This document shows, one piece after another, positions 8,610 to 16,497 of a DNA stretch of 54,031 nucleotides. The translations under genes and the position numbers were made by a program. The notes beneath the pieces are model-generated. The model was not told where the DNA came from and did not search any database. It saw only the letters and a list, made by a program, of their open reading frames with translations. The stretch is from DATBFX01 sp036558305 (lineage in GTDB: Bacteria; Chloroflexota; Chloroflexia; Thermomicrobiales; UBA6265). The stretch covers positions 1 through 54,031 of the forward strand of contig DATBFX010000256.1 of assembly GCA_036558305.1 (NCBI GenBank), read 5' to 3'. The first letter of the stretch is position 1. Each line of letters begins with the position of its first letter.

Positions 8610-8678
8610 GCGGCTTGCTGCCGAGGTTTGCAGTCGCCTGGTTTCTCCTCGTTCGCCATCGGTGGGCATCTCGACACA

Positions 8679-8712
8679 AACGGGCCGCCGTCAATTGGGA
8701 CGGCGGCCCGTT
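8679..8712. terminator. strong bidirectional hairpin
   Basis: A perfect 14-bp stem, AACGGGCCGCCGTC (8679-8692) with its complement (8699-8712) around a six-base loop. It lies between the convergent TPR gene (+) and the small membrane gene (-). On the minus side the stem is followed by GTTTGTG. Confidence 0.75.
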
Positions 8713-8735
8713 GCGTCTGGGGTCCGGCGATCGAC

Positions 8736-9095
8736 CTAATCGACGACGAAGAGCAGCGCGATCATCAGGATAAAGAGCGAGCCGGCCGTGATGCCGAGGC
8801 GGCGGAGGTCGGCGCGGATAAACCGATACTCTTGTTCCTTCGTCAGGACGATGGGTCGGGCGACCGCCCGCTTGGTTGCCAGTGCCGCCCTGCGAGCCAT
8901 CGCAAGCGGGGCGGCGCTACCCTCCTCGACTTCGGCGACCGCGGCTGCTTGCAGGTCGGGCGTCAGCGTCTCGGCCGCGCGCACCTCCATTGCCTGCAGT
9001 TGGGCGCGGTTCAGCTTTGCTTCCGCCATCCGCTCGGCGCGACGCTGCCGTGCCGAGGCGCGATTCGCATCCTTTGTTCGGGTTTGCGCCGGCAC
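8736..9095 (-). CDS. small membrane-anchored hypothetical protein
   Basis: 119 residues from a GTG with AAGGGG seven bases before it. The N-terminal 45 residues are very basic and helical (RQRRAERMAEAKLNRAQLQA). A variable Ala-rich part follows, then a conserved-looking QEYRFIRADLRRLGIT and a C-terminal transmembrane helix (SLFILMIALLFVV). The topology suggests a tail anchor with a nucleic-acid- or ribosome-facing basic end. No family is recognised. It starts 11 bases after the stop of the DUF1232 gene, so the two form an operon. Confidence 0.65.
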   Translation of the reverse strand: MPAQTRTKDANRASARQRRAERMAEAKLNRAQLQAMEVRAAETLTPDLQAAAVAEVEEGSAAPLAMARRAALATKRAVARPIVLTKEQEYRFIRADLRRLGITAGSLFILMIALLFVVD

Positions 9096-9106
9096 CGTTC
9101 TTCCCC

Positions 9107-9541
9107 TTAGGCCATGCGGCGACCGCCATCGGCGGTCGCGCGGCGATTCGCACGCTTGACGACCCGGTAGGAGGCGTCGATCACCTCACCGGATTGCCCC
9201 GGTGCGCCGTCGGAGCCGCCGGTCGCTGCCAGCCCCATCGCGGCGAGGTGCTCGGCAACGATGGCCGACGGCGCGCACCGCCGGATCAACTTCAGACCGA
9301 CAAACAGGGCGACGGCCAGCGCACCGAGATCGTCGACTTGCCCGACACCGAGCAGGAAATCCGGAATCAGATCGATCGGCGACAACACGTACAGCGCCGC
9401 CAGCATCGGCACGACCGACTTCAGCACCACCGATACCCGAGGGTCGCGGTAGAGCCGAAATGCCAGCAACATCTCGTGCCACGTTCCCAAATCGGAAACC
9501 GCGGCACCTCGTCTCGAATCGGTTGCGCGCCGTTGCGCCAT
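9107..9541 (-). CDS. DUF1232 (YkvA-like) membrane protein
   Basis: 144 residues from the ATG at 9541, which has GGAGA eight bases ahead; the longer frame to 9667 lacks such support. The centre carries the DUF1232 signature: LLAFRLYRDPRVSVVLKSV, then LYVLSPIDLIPDFLLGVGQVDD and LGALAVALFVGLKLI, giving two membrane-associated hydrophobic segments (about 54-72 and 78-105). The function of DUF1232 proteins is not established. It shares an operon with the small membrane gene downstream, and its 5' end faces the rny promoter region divergently. Confidence 0.8.
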   Translation of the reverse strand: MAQRRATDSRRGAAVSDLGTWHEMLLAFRLYRDPRVSVVLKSVVPMLAALYVLSPIDLIPDFLLGVGQVDDLGALAVALFVGLKLIRRCAPSAIVAEHLAAMGLAATGGSDGAPGQSGEVIDASYRVVKRANRRATADGGRRMA

Positions 9542-9637
9542 AGCCCGTTCTCCGCTCAGCGTCTCTTCAACCAGACAATTATAGATCATCGCGACCTCGC
9601 AGCCCCTTTTCACCGCCGCTTGCACATCTCCGTTTCC

Positions 9638-9667
9638 TTGACGCTGTGTTCGGACCACCCGTATCAT
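9638..9667 (+). promoter_or_regulatory. sigma-70-type promoter of rny
   Basis: TTGACG at 9638-9643 and TATCAT at 9662-9667, separated by 18 bases. Transcription would start near 9674, leaving a ~130-base leader. The leader holds a GTGTCGCG/CGCGACAC hairpin about 55 bases before the start codon. Confidence 0.65.
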
Positions 9668-9804
9668 GCTTCGCGGGAGGGATTACGCACGAGGCTCGAC
9701 AACACGCCGGCTGCGATGCGGTTGCCGGTGTCGCGTTGTGCCGAGCGCGACACCTTAACAAATCATTGATTCCCCCAGGGGAACGTTCACGAGGAGCGGC
9801 ATTC

Positions 9805-11370
9805 ATGAACGGTGTCATTCCGTTCGTGCTGGAGGCGCTGCTCGTCGTTCTGGTCTCGGTCCTTGCTACCTACGTCTACCTGGACAAGCGGGCCAAGTCC
9901 CACCTCCGCCGGGCGCAGGACGACGCGGATCGCATCCGCGAGGAGGCCGAAACCGAACGACGCAACGCCGCCATCGCGACGAAAGACGAGGCGATCCGGC
10001 TCCGTGGGGAGCTGGATCGAGAGCTGACCCAACGTCGCAAGGAGATCGAGCGGATCGAACGTCGCATCGAACAGAAAGAGGAGACGATCGACCGCAAGAC
10101 GGCCACGCTCGATCAGCGCGAGAACACCGTCCGCAAACAAGAGCAAGCGGCCGAACGTGCGCGCGAGAACTGGGAGCAGGAGCGCGCGCGGCAACAACAG
10201 GAACTCGACCACGCCCGCGGTCGGCACCTTCAGGAACTGGAGCGGATCGCGGGCTTGTCCTCGGACGAGGCGAAACTACAACTGGTGGCCGAAGTCGAGG
10301 CCGAAGCGCGGTCGATGGCGGCGCGGCGGCTTCACGAGATCGAACAAGAAGTCCACGAAGAGGCCGACCGGCGCTCGCGCAAGATCCTGGCGACGACCAT
10401 CCAGCGCATCGCGACGGACTACGTCGCGGAGTCGACGGTCTCGGTCGTACCGCTACCCAGCGACGACATGAAGGGACGGATCATCGGCCGCGAGGGCCGC
10501 AACATCCGCGCCCTGGAACAGGCGACCGGCGTCGATCTCATCGTCGACGACACGCCGGAAGTGATCACGGTCTCGGCCTACGACCCGCTCCGCCGCGAGT
10601 TGGCGCGGCGCGTCCTGGCGAAACTGCTTCAGGACGGCCGCATCCACCCAGCCCGCATCGAAGAGGTCGTGGCGAAAACCCAGACCGAACTCGATCAAAC
10701 GATTCGCGAGGAAGGCGAAAAGGTCGCCTACGAAGCGAACGTGGTCGGACTGCACCCGGACCTGATCAAGCTGCTCGGGCGGCTCAAGTTCCGCACCAGC
10801 TATGGTCAAAACGTGCTCCACCATTCGCTCGAGGTCTCGATGATCGCCGCCGCGCTGGCGGCCGAGATCGGCGCCGACGTCAACGTCTGCAAAACCGCCG
10901 GTCTCCTGCACGACATCGGAAAAGCGGTCGACCACGAGGTCGAGGGACCGCACGCCCTGATCGGCGCCGACATCGCCCGCCGGCTCGGGCGCTCGGCCAA
11001 GATCGTCCACGCGATCGCGGCCCACCACGGCGAAGAGGAACCGGCAACGGTCGAGGCGTTCATCGTCGCCACGGCCGATGCGATCAGCGGTGCCCGACCG
11101 GGGGCGCGCCGGGAGATGGTCGAAACCTACGTCAAACGGTTGGAGGCGCTCGAAGGCGTTGCCAATTCGTTCGAAGGGGTGGAAAAGTCGTTCGCGATTC
11201 AGGCCGGGCGCGAGGTCCGCATCCTCGTCTCCCCCACCCAGATCGACGATCTCGCCGCGAGTCGACTCGCGCGGGACGTGGTCAAGAAGATCGAAGAGAG
11301 TCTCGAGTACCCCGGTCAGATCAAAGTCACGGTGATTCGCGAGACTCGGGCGGTCGACTACGCGCGCTAA
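9805..11370 (+). CDS. rny: ribonuclease Y
   Basis: 521 residues from the ATG at 9805 (GAGGAG eight bases ahead), the family's normal length. An N-terminal membrane helix (VIPFVLEALLVVLVSVLATYVY) is followed by a long charged coiled coil (to ~205). Next come a KH domain (GRIIGREGRNIRALEQATG) and an HD domain (~335-430) with LHHSLEVSM and the metal-binding LLHDIGKAVDHEVEG, then HAIAAHHGE. RNase Y is a membrane-bound endoribonuclease that starts mRNA decay in many bacteria lacking RNase E. The gene is monocistronic, with its own promoter and a very strong terminator. Confidence 0.95.
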   Translation: MNGVIPFVLEALLVVLVSVLATYVYLDKRAKSHLRRAQDDADRIREEAETERRNAAIATKDEAIRLRGELDRELTQRRKEIERIERRIEQKEETIDRKTATLDQRENTVRKQEQAAERARENWEQERARQQQELDHARGRHLQELERIAGLSSDEAKLQLVAEVEAEARSMAARRLHEIEQEVHEEADRRSRKILATTIQRIATDYVAESTVSVVPLPSDDMKGRIIGREGRNIRALEQATGVDLIVDDTPEVITVSAYDPLRRELARRVLAKLLQDGRIHPARIEEVVAKTQTELDQTIREEGEKVAYEANVVGLHPDLIKLLGRLKFRTSYGQNVLHHSLEVSMIAAALAAEIGADVNVCKTAGLLHDIGKAVDHEVEGPHALIGADIARRLGRSAKIVHAIAAHHGEEEPATVEAFIVATADAISGARPGARREMVETYVKRLEALEGVANSFEGVEKSFAIQAGREVRILVSPTQIDDLAASRLARDVVKKIEESLEYPGQIKVTVIRETRAVDYAR

Positions 11371-11410
11371 CGATGCGCCGGCGCGTCGTCGCCGATCAGC
11401 GCGACGATCC

Positions 11411-11456
11411 ACGGCCCGGCTACCGCACGGTGCGCCGTGCGGCGGCCGGGCCGTTT
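11411..11456 (+). terminator. rho-independent terminator of rny
   Basis: Nested hairpin: ACGGCCCGGC (11411-11420) pairs with GCCGGGCCGT (11445-11454). Inside it CCGCACGG pairs with CCGTGCGG around the loop TGCG. The T-tract is only TT, as is common at high GC. It lies 40 bases after the rny stop. Confidence 0.8.
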
Positions 11457-11842
11457 GGCTGCCGGACGTAGTCGGCCCGGTGAGGGCCGCGGGCGCTACT
11501 TCGCTCGCACCGGCGAGAGCGCAAGCGGGCCGGGCGATCCTTGTCGTAGACTTATAGTCAAACTGGTTGAGCGGGTGGCCGCCGCACCCCGACTGATGCT
11601 GTGGTCAGGATCCGCGTTCATCGCACACCTGATTGCGGCCCAGTCCATCTACGCGGCGGCTTTCCTGTGCGCCCAGACGACGCTCCGTCGTCCTCCGAAA
11701 GGTCGTAGAGCCGGACCGCCCGGCACCGAATTCCGCCGACCGCGCGGGCGGCGAACGACGACTCGACTCCGTACTCGGCGGAGCAGGATCACAGCGCGAG
11801 CGATGCCGGCGGTCGGCGGCGCTCACAAGGGAGATCTCTGGT
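11457..11842 (+). other. non-coding leader region before the SpoVS-like gene
   Basis: About 385 bases without a credible gene. CGGCCCG (from 11472) can pair with CGGGCCG (to ~11535) enclosing a GCTCGC/GCGAG hairpin. A TATAGT near 11552 could be a -10 element, but no good -35 lies at the right distance. The rest up to 11842 looks unconstrained. A structured leader or small RNA is possible; nothing here is diagnostic. Confidence 0.35.
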
Positions 11843-12427
11843 ATGAACCGGTTCTTTAGCAAGCTCGACCTCCGCGACATCAAGATCGATCCGGCCGGCA
11901 CCCACTTCCCACCAGACGCGGAGGAGTTCGAGGCCGAGCAGGACGACGAAACCGTTCAGACGTCCGACAACGGCCAGGAGCCTGCCACCACCATCGCGGG
12001 ACCGGCGCGGCAACCCCACGTCCCCGGCTGGGCGCCGGAACCGGCGCCGGCGACCTCGTTCGCCGACGAACTCGACTTCGGTCAACCCGCCGCCGTCGAT
12101 GGATCCGAAACACCGGTCTCGGAAATCGTCACCGCCGTGGATGAAGGCGAGGCCGAATCGCGCTCGGGTGAAGTCCTCAAGGTCTCTGCCCGCTCGCGGC
12201 CGAGTGCGGTCGCGGGCGCCATCGCCGGCGTGGTCCGCGAGAGTGGCCGGGCCGAGGTGCAGGCAATCGGGGCCGGCGCCACCAATCAGGCGGTCAAGGC
12301 CGTCGCGATCGCCCGCGATTACCTGAGGGAAACCGGCATCGAGGCAATTTGCCTCCCCGCCTTCATCGACGTCACCATCGACAACGAAGACCGGACCGCG
12401 ATCCGCCTCGTGGTCGAGCCACGGTAG
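11843..12427 (+). CDS. SpoVS-like protein with a long N-terminal extension
   Basis: 194 residues; ATG 11843 has AGGGAG nine bases ahead. Residues ~110-194 form a full SpoVS domain (VLKVSARSRPSAVAGAIAG, then GRAEVQAIGAGATNQAVKA and AIARDYLRETGIEAICLPAF), an Alba-like fold thought to bind nucleic acid. Stand-alone SpoVS is about 86 residues; here ~105 extra residues precede it. The first 25 (MNRFFSKLDLRDIKIDPAGT...) look conserved in type, and the rest is a Pro/Glu-rich linker. In Bacillus spoVS affects sporulation and septation, but many non-sporulating bacteria carry it. Context: monocistronic, between rny and a PHP phosphoesterase. Confidence 0.85.
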   Translation: MNRFFSKLDLRDIKIDPAGTHFPPDAEEFEAEQDDETVQTSDNGQEPATTIAGPARQPHVPGWAPEPAPATSFADELDFGQPAAVDGSETPVSEIVTAVDEGEAESRSGEVLKVSARSRPSAVAGAIAGVVRESGRAEVQAIGAGATNQAVKAVAIARDYLRETGIEAICLPAFIDVTIDNEDRTAIRLVVEPR

Positions 12428-12512
12428 TGGAGCAGGCGGACGGCAGGGCGCCGACAGCGGCAACGACGATTCCGGCCGTCTGCCCTCTGCCGCCCGCCCC
12501 CCTCACGCGCCC

Positions 12513-13379
12513 ATGGGAGTCATCGACCTCCACACCCACAGCAACGTCTCCGACGGTCTGCTGACGCCGACCGAGTTGGTCCGCGCGGCAGATGGACGGG
12601 GATTGCGTGTCCTCGCGCTCACCGACCACGAAACCGTAGCCGGTCTGGCCGAAGCCGAATCCGCGGCACGGGACGCCGGGATCGAGTTCATCCCCGGCGT
12701 CGAACTCAACACCGATCGCGGGCACCACGAGGTCCACATCCTTGGCTATTATGTCGATCGAAACGATTCCGACCTCGTCGCCGCGCTCGCCCACCTCGAA
12801 GAACAACGGGTCGAACGCATCGAGCGCATGGTCAGGCAACTGGCAACGATCGGAGCGCCGGTCGACCTCGACCGGGTGCGCGAGTTGGCCGGTCCCGGCA
12901 CGATTGGTCGCCCCCACGTGGCGCGGGCGATGATCGAGAAGGGATACGTTTCGACGGTGAGCGAAGCGTTCGATCGGTATCTTGCGAGCGGCCGACCGGG
13001 ATTCGTGCCGCGCCGGCGCAACGACCCCGAGGCGGCGGTCAGCTTGCTTCGCCGCAACGGCGCCGTTCCGGTTCTGGCCCATCCCCTCACCACCGGCGAC
13101 GTCGAGGCGATCTTGCAACGGTTGACCCCGGTGGGTCTGCTCGGCCTCGAGGCCTATTACGGCGAATACGACGAGTCGGTGCGACAGGACCTTCGCGCGA
13201 CCGCGGACCGATGGGGTTTGATCGCCACCGGCGGCAGCGACTACCACGGCGAGGGTTTCAAGCACGGTCGCGACCTCGGCGGGCCGACGGTGCCGATGGA
13301 ATCGGTCGACCGGTTGCGGGACGCGGCCAGGCAGGCAAGGCACGGCGACGGCGAGAAAGCCGCCTCCCGATCCGGTTAG
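12513..13379 (+). CDS. PHP-domain phosphoesterase (RNase AM/TrpH-like)
   Basis: 288 residues with the whole PHP metal site: DLHTHSNVSDG (5-15), LTDHETVAG (37-44), IPGVELN (60-66, with E64), the HHEVHILGYY segment, LAHPL and GGSDYHGE near the C-terminus. This layout matches the YciV/TrpH group, which includes 5'-3' exonucleases that trim 5S rRNA and hydrolyse pAp, with a trinuclear metal centre. The start ATG has no clear ribosome site, though MGVIDLHTHS is the expected first strand. It is a cytoplasmic enzyme; the substrate is inferred from the family only. Confidence 0.87.
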   Translation: MGVIDLHTHSNVSDGLLTPTELVRAADGRGLRVLALTDHETVAGLAEAESAARDAGIEFIPGVELNTDRGHHEVHILGYYVDRNDSDLVAALAHLEEQRVERIERMVRQLATIGAPVDLDRVRELAGPGTIGRPHVARAMIEKGYVSTVSEAFDRYLASGRPGFVPRRRNDPEAAVSLLRRNGAVPVLAHPLTTGDVEAILQRLTPVGLLGLEAYYGEYDESVRQDLRATADRWGLIATGGSDYHGEGFKHGRDLGGPTVPMESVDRLRDAARQARHGDGEKAASRSG

Positions 13380-13493
13380 GTCCGCGTGCTAAACTCGGAT
13401 AGGTGTCGTGGCAACGCGGTCGCCTCCGGTGGGTGAGGTTTCGCCCAGATCAACGAATATTCGGGCAACTCGTGTCGCCTTCGGGTCGGACCG

Positions 13494-14582
13494 GTGCCAG
13501 CAAAGAAGAATGCGTTGCGGCTCACGCTGCGCCTCGTCGGTCTCGCGATCGGTCTCACCCTTGGCTTCCTCGCCGGCGACCTGGTGGCCAGCGTCGGCCA
13601 CTCCACCGACGCTAGAACGGCGCTCTTGCTCATCGCATTGGGCATCGGCGGTATCGGTTACGTCCTCGGTCCGCACGTCAGTTGGGCCATCTTTCGCAAC
13701 CTCAAGAAGGTCGTCGCCGAGACATCGACGCTCGATTTGGTTGCCGTCGGCGCCGGCTTCACCTTCGGCGCCCTGATCGGCGCCCTGCTGGCGGTGCCGC
13801 TGTCGTTCTTGCCCGAACCCTTTGGGCGCCTCATCCCCTTCGTCGTTGCGATCGTCACCTGTTCGCTGTCGACCGCGGTCGCCCTGCTCCGCAAGCGCGA
13901 TCTCATCGCGCCACTCGTGAATCCTCGATTGGCTCGCGCCAATGCCGCCAGTACCGCCGCCGAGTCCTCCTCGCACATCGATGCGGCCGTACTGCTGGAT
14001 ACCAACATCCTCATCGACGGGCGGATCGTCGATCTCATCGCCACCGGTTTTCTCGACAACCGTTTGCTGGTGCCTCGCTTCGTCCTCGACGAATTGCAGC
14101 GGATCGCGGATTCGGACGACCCGCTCAGGCGCACCCGCGGCCGTCGTGGACTCGACACACTCAACCGCATCCGCCAGGACGAACCCGATAAGCTGGAAGT
14201 CGTCGACTCTGCGGTTCCCGAAGAACGCGAGGTCGACGCGAAACTCGTTCACCTGGCGAAGGAACGGGGTATCAGGGTCTTGACGAACGACTACAACCTC
14301 GACCGGGTCGCCCAGGTTCAAGGCGTCGAGGTCATCAACCTCAATCGTCTGACCAACGCGCTCCGGCCGATGGTGCTGCCGGGCGAAGAGATCAAGTTGA
14401 AGGTCGTCCAGGAGGGACGAGAAGCCGGGCAGGGCGTCGGGTTTCTCGACGACGGCACGATGGTCGTCGTCGACGGCGGCAAACCGTTGGTCGGGACGCA
14501 GACCCAGGTGACGGTGACCCGCCTCCTGCAGACCGGTGCGGGCCGGATGGTCTTTGCCTCACCGAAACATGTCGGATCCTGA
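13494..14582 (+). CDS. membrane PIN/TRAM-domain protein
   Basis: 362 residues beginning with GTG (MPAKKNALRL). Four transmembrane helices (about 11-35, 43-63, 81-104, 112-132) precede a PIN nuclease-fold domain (164-285; acidic residues in VLLDTNILIDGR and near DLDRVAQ) and a C-terminal TRAM domain (GEEIKLKVVQEGREAGQGVG...). This is the YacL type of Firmicutes and Actinobacteria. Its role is unproven, but the domains imply membrane-tethered RNA cleavage. The end overlaps ispD by 14 bases, matching the widespread yacL-ispD-ispF order; the CarD gene often seen nearby is absent. Confidence 0.88.
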   Translation: MPAKKNALRLTLRLVGLAIGLTLGFLAGDLVASVGHSTDARTALLLIALGIGGIGYVLGPHVSWAIFRNLKKVVAETSTLDLVAVGAGFTFGALIGALLAVPLSFLPEPFGRLIPFVVAIVTCSLSTAVALLRKRDLIAPLVNPRLARANAASTAAESSSHIDAAVLLDTNILIDGRIVDLIATGFLDNRLLVPRFVLDELQRIADSDDPLRRTRGRRGLDTLNRIRQDEPDKLEVVDSAVPEEREVDAKLVHLAKERGIRVLTNDYNLDRVAQVQGVEVINLNRLTNALRPMVLPGEEIKLKVVQEGREAGQGVGFLDDGTMVVVDGGKPLVGTQTQVTVTRLLQTGAGRMVFASPKHVGS

Positions 14583-15285
14583 TCGCTCCCTGGCCGCTGC
14601 CGTCATCGTCGGTGCCGGTCGCGGCACCCGATTCGGCGCCGCCGACAAGGTCATGGCGCCGCTGGCCGGTCGTCCGCTCCTGGCTTACTCGCTCGACGCG
14701 GCCGAGCAAGCCGAGGCGGTCGGCGCAATCGTCGTCGTCACCGCCGAACATTGCGTCGGCGCCGTCGCCGACCTGATTGGGTCGGGATCGTGGTCGAAGA
14801 TCGTCGCGACCGTCACCGGAGGCGACCGCCGTCAAGACTCGGTTTGGGCAGGGCTGGCGGCGATGCCGAGCGGCGCCTCGCACGTCGCCGTCCACGACGC
14901 CGCGCGCCCCCTGGTCACCTCTTCGCTGTTCGACGCCTGCATCGCGGCGGCGCGCCGGTTCGGCGCGGCCATCGCCGCCGCGCCTGTAGCCGACACGCTG
15001 AAGCGCGTCGTCGACGGCCGCGTGGTGGCGACGGTCTCTCGCCGGGATCTCTGGGCGGCGCAGACTCCGCAAGCGTTTCGCCTCGAACTTCTCATGAACG
15101 CGTTTGCATCGGCCGCGGCGACCGGGCTGGAAGTGACCGACGAAGCATCTCTGCTCGAAGCCATGGGCATCGAGGTGGCGATCGTGCCAAGTTCTCGCGC
15201 GAACCTGAAGATCACGCACCCGGAAGACCTCGCAGTTGCCGAGGCGGTGATGCGCGCCGGTACAAGCGGAAGACGGGCGTCATGA
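14569..15285 (+). CDS. ispD: 2-C-methyl-D-erythritol 4-phosphate cytidylyltransferase
   Basis: Third enzyme of the MEP isoprenoid pathway: MEP + CTP to CDP-ME. 238 residues from the ATG at 14569 inside the end of the PIN/TRAM gene. The CTP-binding loop is AAAVIVGAGRGTRFG with K27 (GADKVMAPLAG, where family members usually read PKxxxxL). HVAVHDAARPLV, the VADTLKRV loop, TPQAFR and TDEASLLE are all typical. Its TGA overlaps the ispF ATG (ATGA), indicating coupled translation. Confidence 0.93.
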   Translation: MSDPDRSLAAAVIVGAGRGTRFGAADKVMAPLAGRPLLAYSLDAAEQAEAVGAIVVVTAEHCVGAVADLIGSGSWSKIVATVTGGDRRQDSVWAGLAAMPSGASHVAVHDAARPLVTSSLFDACIAAARRFGAAIAAAPVADTLKRVVDGRVVATVSRRDLWAAQTPQAFRLELLMNAFASAAATGLEVTDEASLLEAMGIEVAIVPSSRANLKITHPEDLAVAEAVMRAGTSGRRAS

Positions 15286-15803
15286 CCACCCGCACCGGGA
15301 TCGGCTACGACGTCCACCGGTTCGCTCAGGGACGCCCGCTCGTCCTCGGCGGCGTCGCGATCGCCCATCCATACGGTCTTGCGGGTCATTCCGACGCGGA
15401 CGTCTTGCTGCACGCGATCGTCGACGCGCTCCTTGGGGCAGCCGCCCTCGGCGACATCGGCCACCACTTTCCGCCGTCCGATCCGAGTTGGCGCGACGCC
15501 GACAGTCGACTGTTCCTGACTCACGCCGCCACGTTGATCAGGGACGCCGGCTATTCGGTCGCCAACGTGGACGCCACGGTGATCGCCGAGGAACCCCGCA
15601 TCGGACCCCATGCTCAGGCGATGCGGCGGTCGATCGCGGAAAACCTCGGCATCGGCGAGCAAGCGGTGAGCGTGAAGGCGACGACCAACGAGGGGATGGG
15701 ATTCGTCGGCCGCGGCGAGGGCATCGCGGCGCTCGCGATCGCGACGATCGAATCGAGCGACCCGGGGGGCTCCGCGCCCCACGCCCCCATGCCGCCGGTA
15801 TAG
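15282..15803 (+). CDS. ispF: 2-C-methyl-D-erythritol 2,4-cyclodiphosphate synthase
   Basis: MEP pathway enzyme that cyclises CDP-MEP to MEcPP with loss of CMP. 173 residues, slightly longer than usual because of a Pro/Ser/Ala tail. The zinc ligands are clear: GYDVHRF (D10, H12) and ADVLLHAI (H44). DIGHHFPPSD (58-67), NVDATVIAEEPRI and VKATTNEGMGFVGRGEGIA are signature segments. It forms trimers in the cytoplasm. It overlaps ispD by four bases; dtd follows after 13 bases, so all belong to one operon with the PIN/TRAM gene. Confidence 0.94.
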   Translation: MTTRTGIGYDVHRFAQGRPLVLGGVAIAHPYGLAGHSDADVLLHAIVDALLGAAALGDIGHHFPPSDPSWRDADSRLFLTHAATLIRDAGYSVANVDATVIAEEPRIGPHAQAMRRSIAENLGIGEQAVSVKATTNEGMGFVGRGEGIAALAIATIESSDPGGSAPHAPMPPV

Positions 15804-15816
15804 CGCGAGCAAAGCC

Positions 15817-16287
15817 ATGCGCGTCCTCATTCAGCGGGTCAGCCACGCGCGCGTCGTCGTCGCCGGCGAGATCGTCGGCGAGATCGGTCGCGGCCTGCTC
15901 CTCTTCGTCGGCGTCACGCACGACGACGGTGAGGGCGATGCCGCCGTACTTGCTGCCAAGGTCGCACATTTACGGATCTTCGACGACGACGGTGGCACGA
16001 TGAATCGGTCCGCGCTCGATCTCTTTGCCGAGGATCCGTCCGGTGTCGGGATGCTCGTCGTATCGCAATTCACCCTCTACGCCGACGCGCGGAAGGGGAG
16101 GCGTCCCAGCTACCACCGGGCGGCCCAACCGGGATTGGCGGCGCCGATGGTCGATCGGTTCGCGGCGACGCTCCAAGGGTTCGGTCTGCCGGTCGAGACC
16201 GGCCGCTTCGGAGCGGAGATGGCGGTCGAGCTCGTCAACGACGGCCCGGTCACCATCTGGCTCGATTCGAGGGAACTTCGTTCCTGA
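15817..16287 (+). CDS. dtd: D-aminoacyl-tRNA deacylase
   Basis: 156 residues, close to the usual ~150. It starts with MRVLIQRVSHARV, and contains the catalytic SQFTLYAD motif (the SQFTL box) and the cross-dimer NDGPVTIWLDS motif near the C-terminus. DTD proofreads tRNA by hydrolysing D-amino acids (and Gly mischarged on tRNA-Ala). It acts as a cytoplasmic dimer and needs no metal. It closes the PIN/TRAM-ispD-ispF operon. Confidence 0.94.
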   Translation: MRVLIQRVSHARVVVAGEIVGEIGRGLLLFVGVTHDDGEGDAAVLAAKVAHLRIFDDDGGTMNRSALDLFAEDPSGVGMLVVSQFTLYADARKGRRPSYHRAAQPGLAAPMVDRFAATLQGFGLPVETGRFGAEMAVELVNDGPVTIWLDSRELRS

Positions 16288-16497
16288 CCTCCGGCCGGCA
16301 GGAGGACCGAACAGGACTTTTCGGTCGCAGTCTCGCCGGAAGCGCGCCGCTATACTCGACGCCGACCGGGCATACCGGCGACGTTTCGCCTTATGCGAAC
16401 TCACATTCGGCAGCACCGCCGACGAGCGGCGAGTTCGCGCACGAGCGAGCGACCGTACCGCCTGCCCACCGGCGCGGCGATCGGGAGGCCGAGGAAC

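Noticed and set aside
9787..11412. Minus-strand frames opposite rny
   Set aside because: Shadows of the RNase Y coiled coil and HD domain; no ribosome sites and no families.
11457..11842. tmRNA, RNase P RNA or 6S RNA before the SpoVS-like gene
   Set aside because: No tRNA-like ends, tag-coding frame, or conserved P4/pseudoknot sequence could be found; only generic hairpins.
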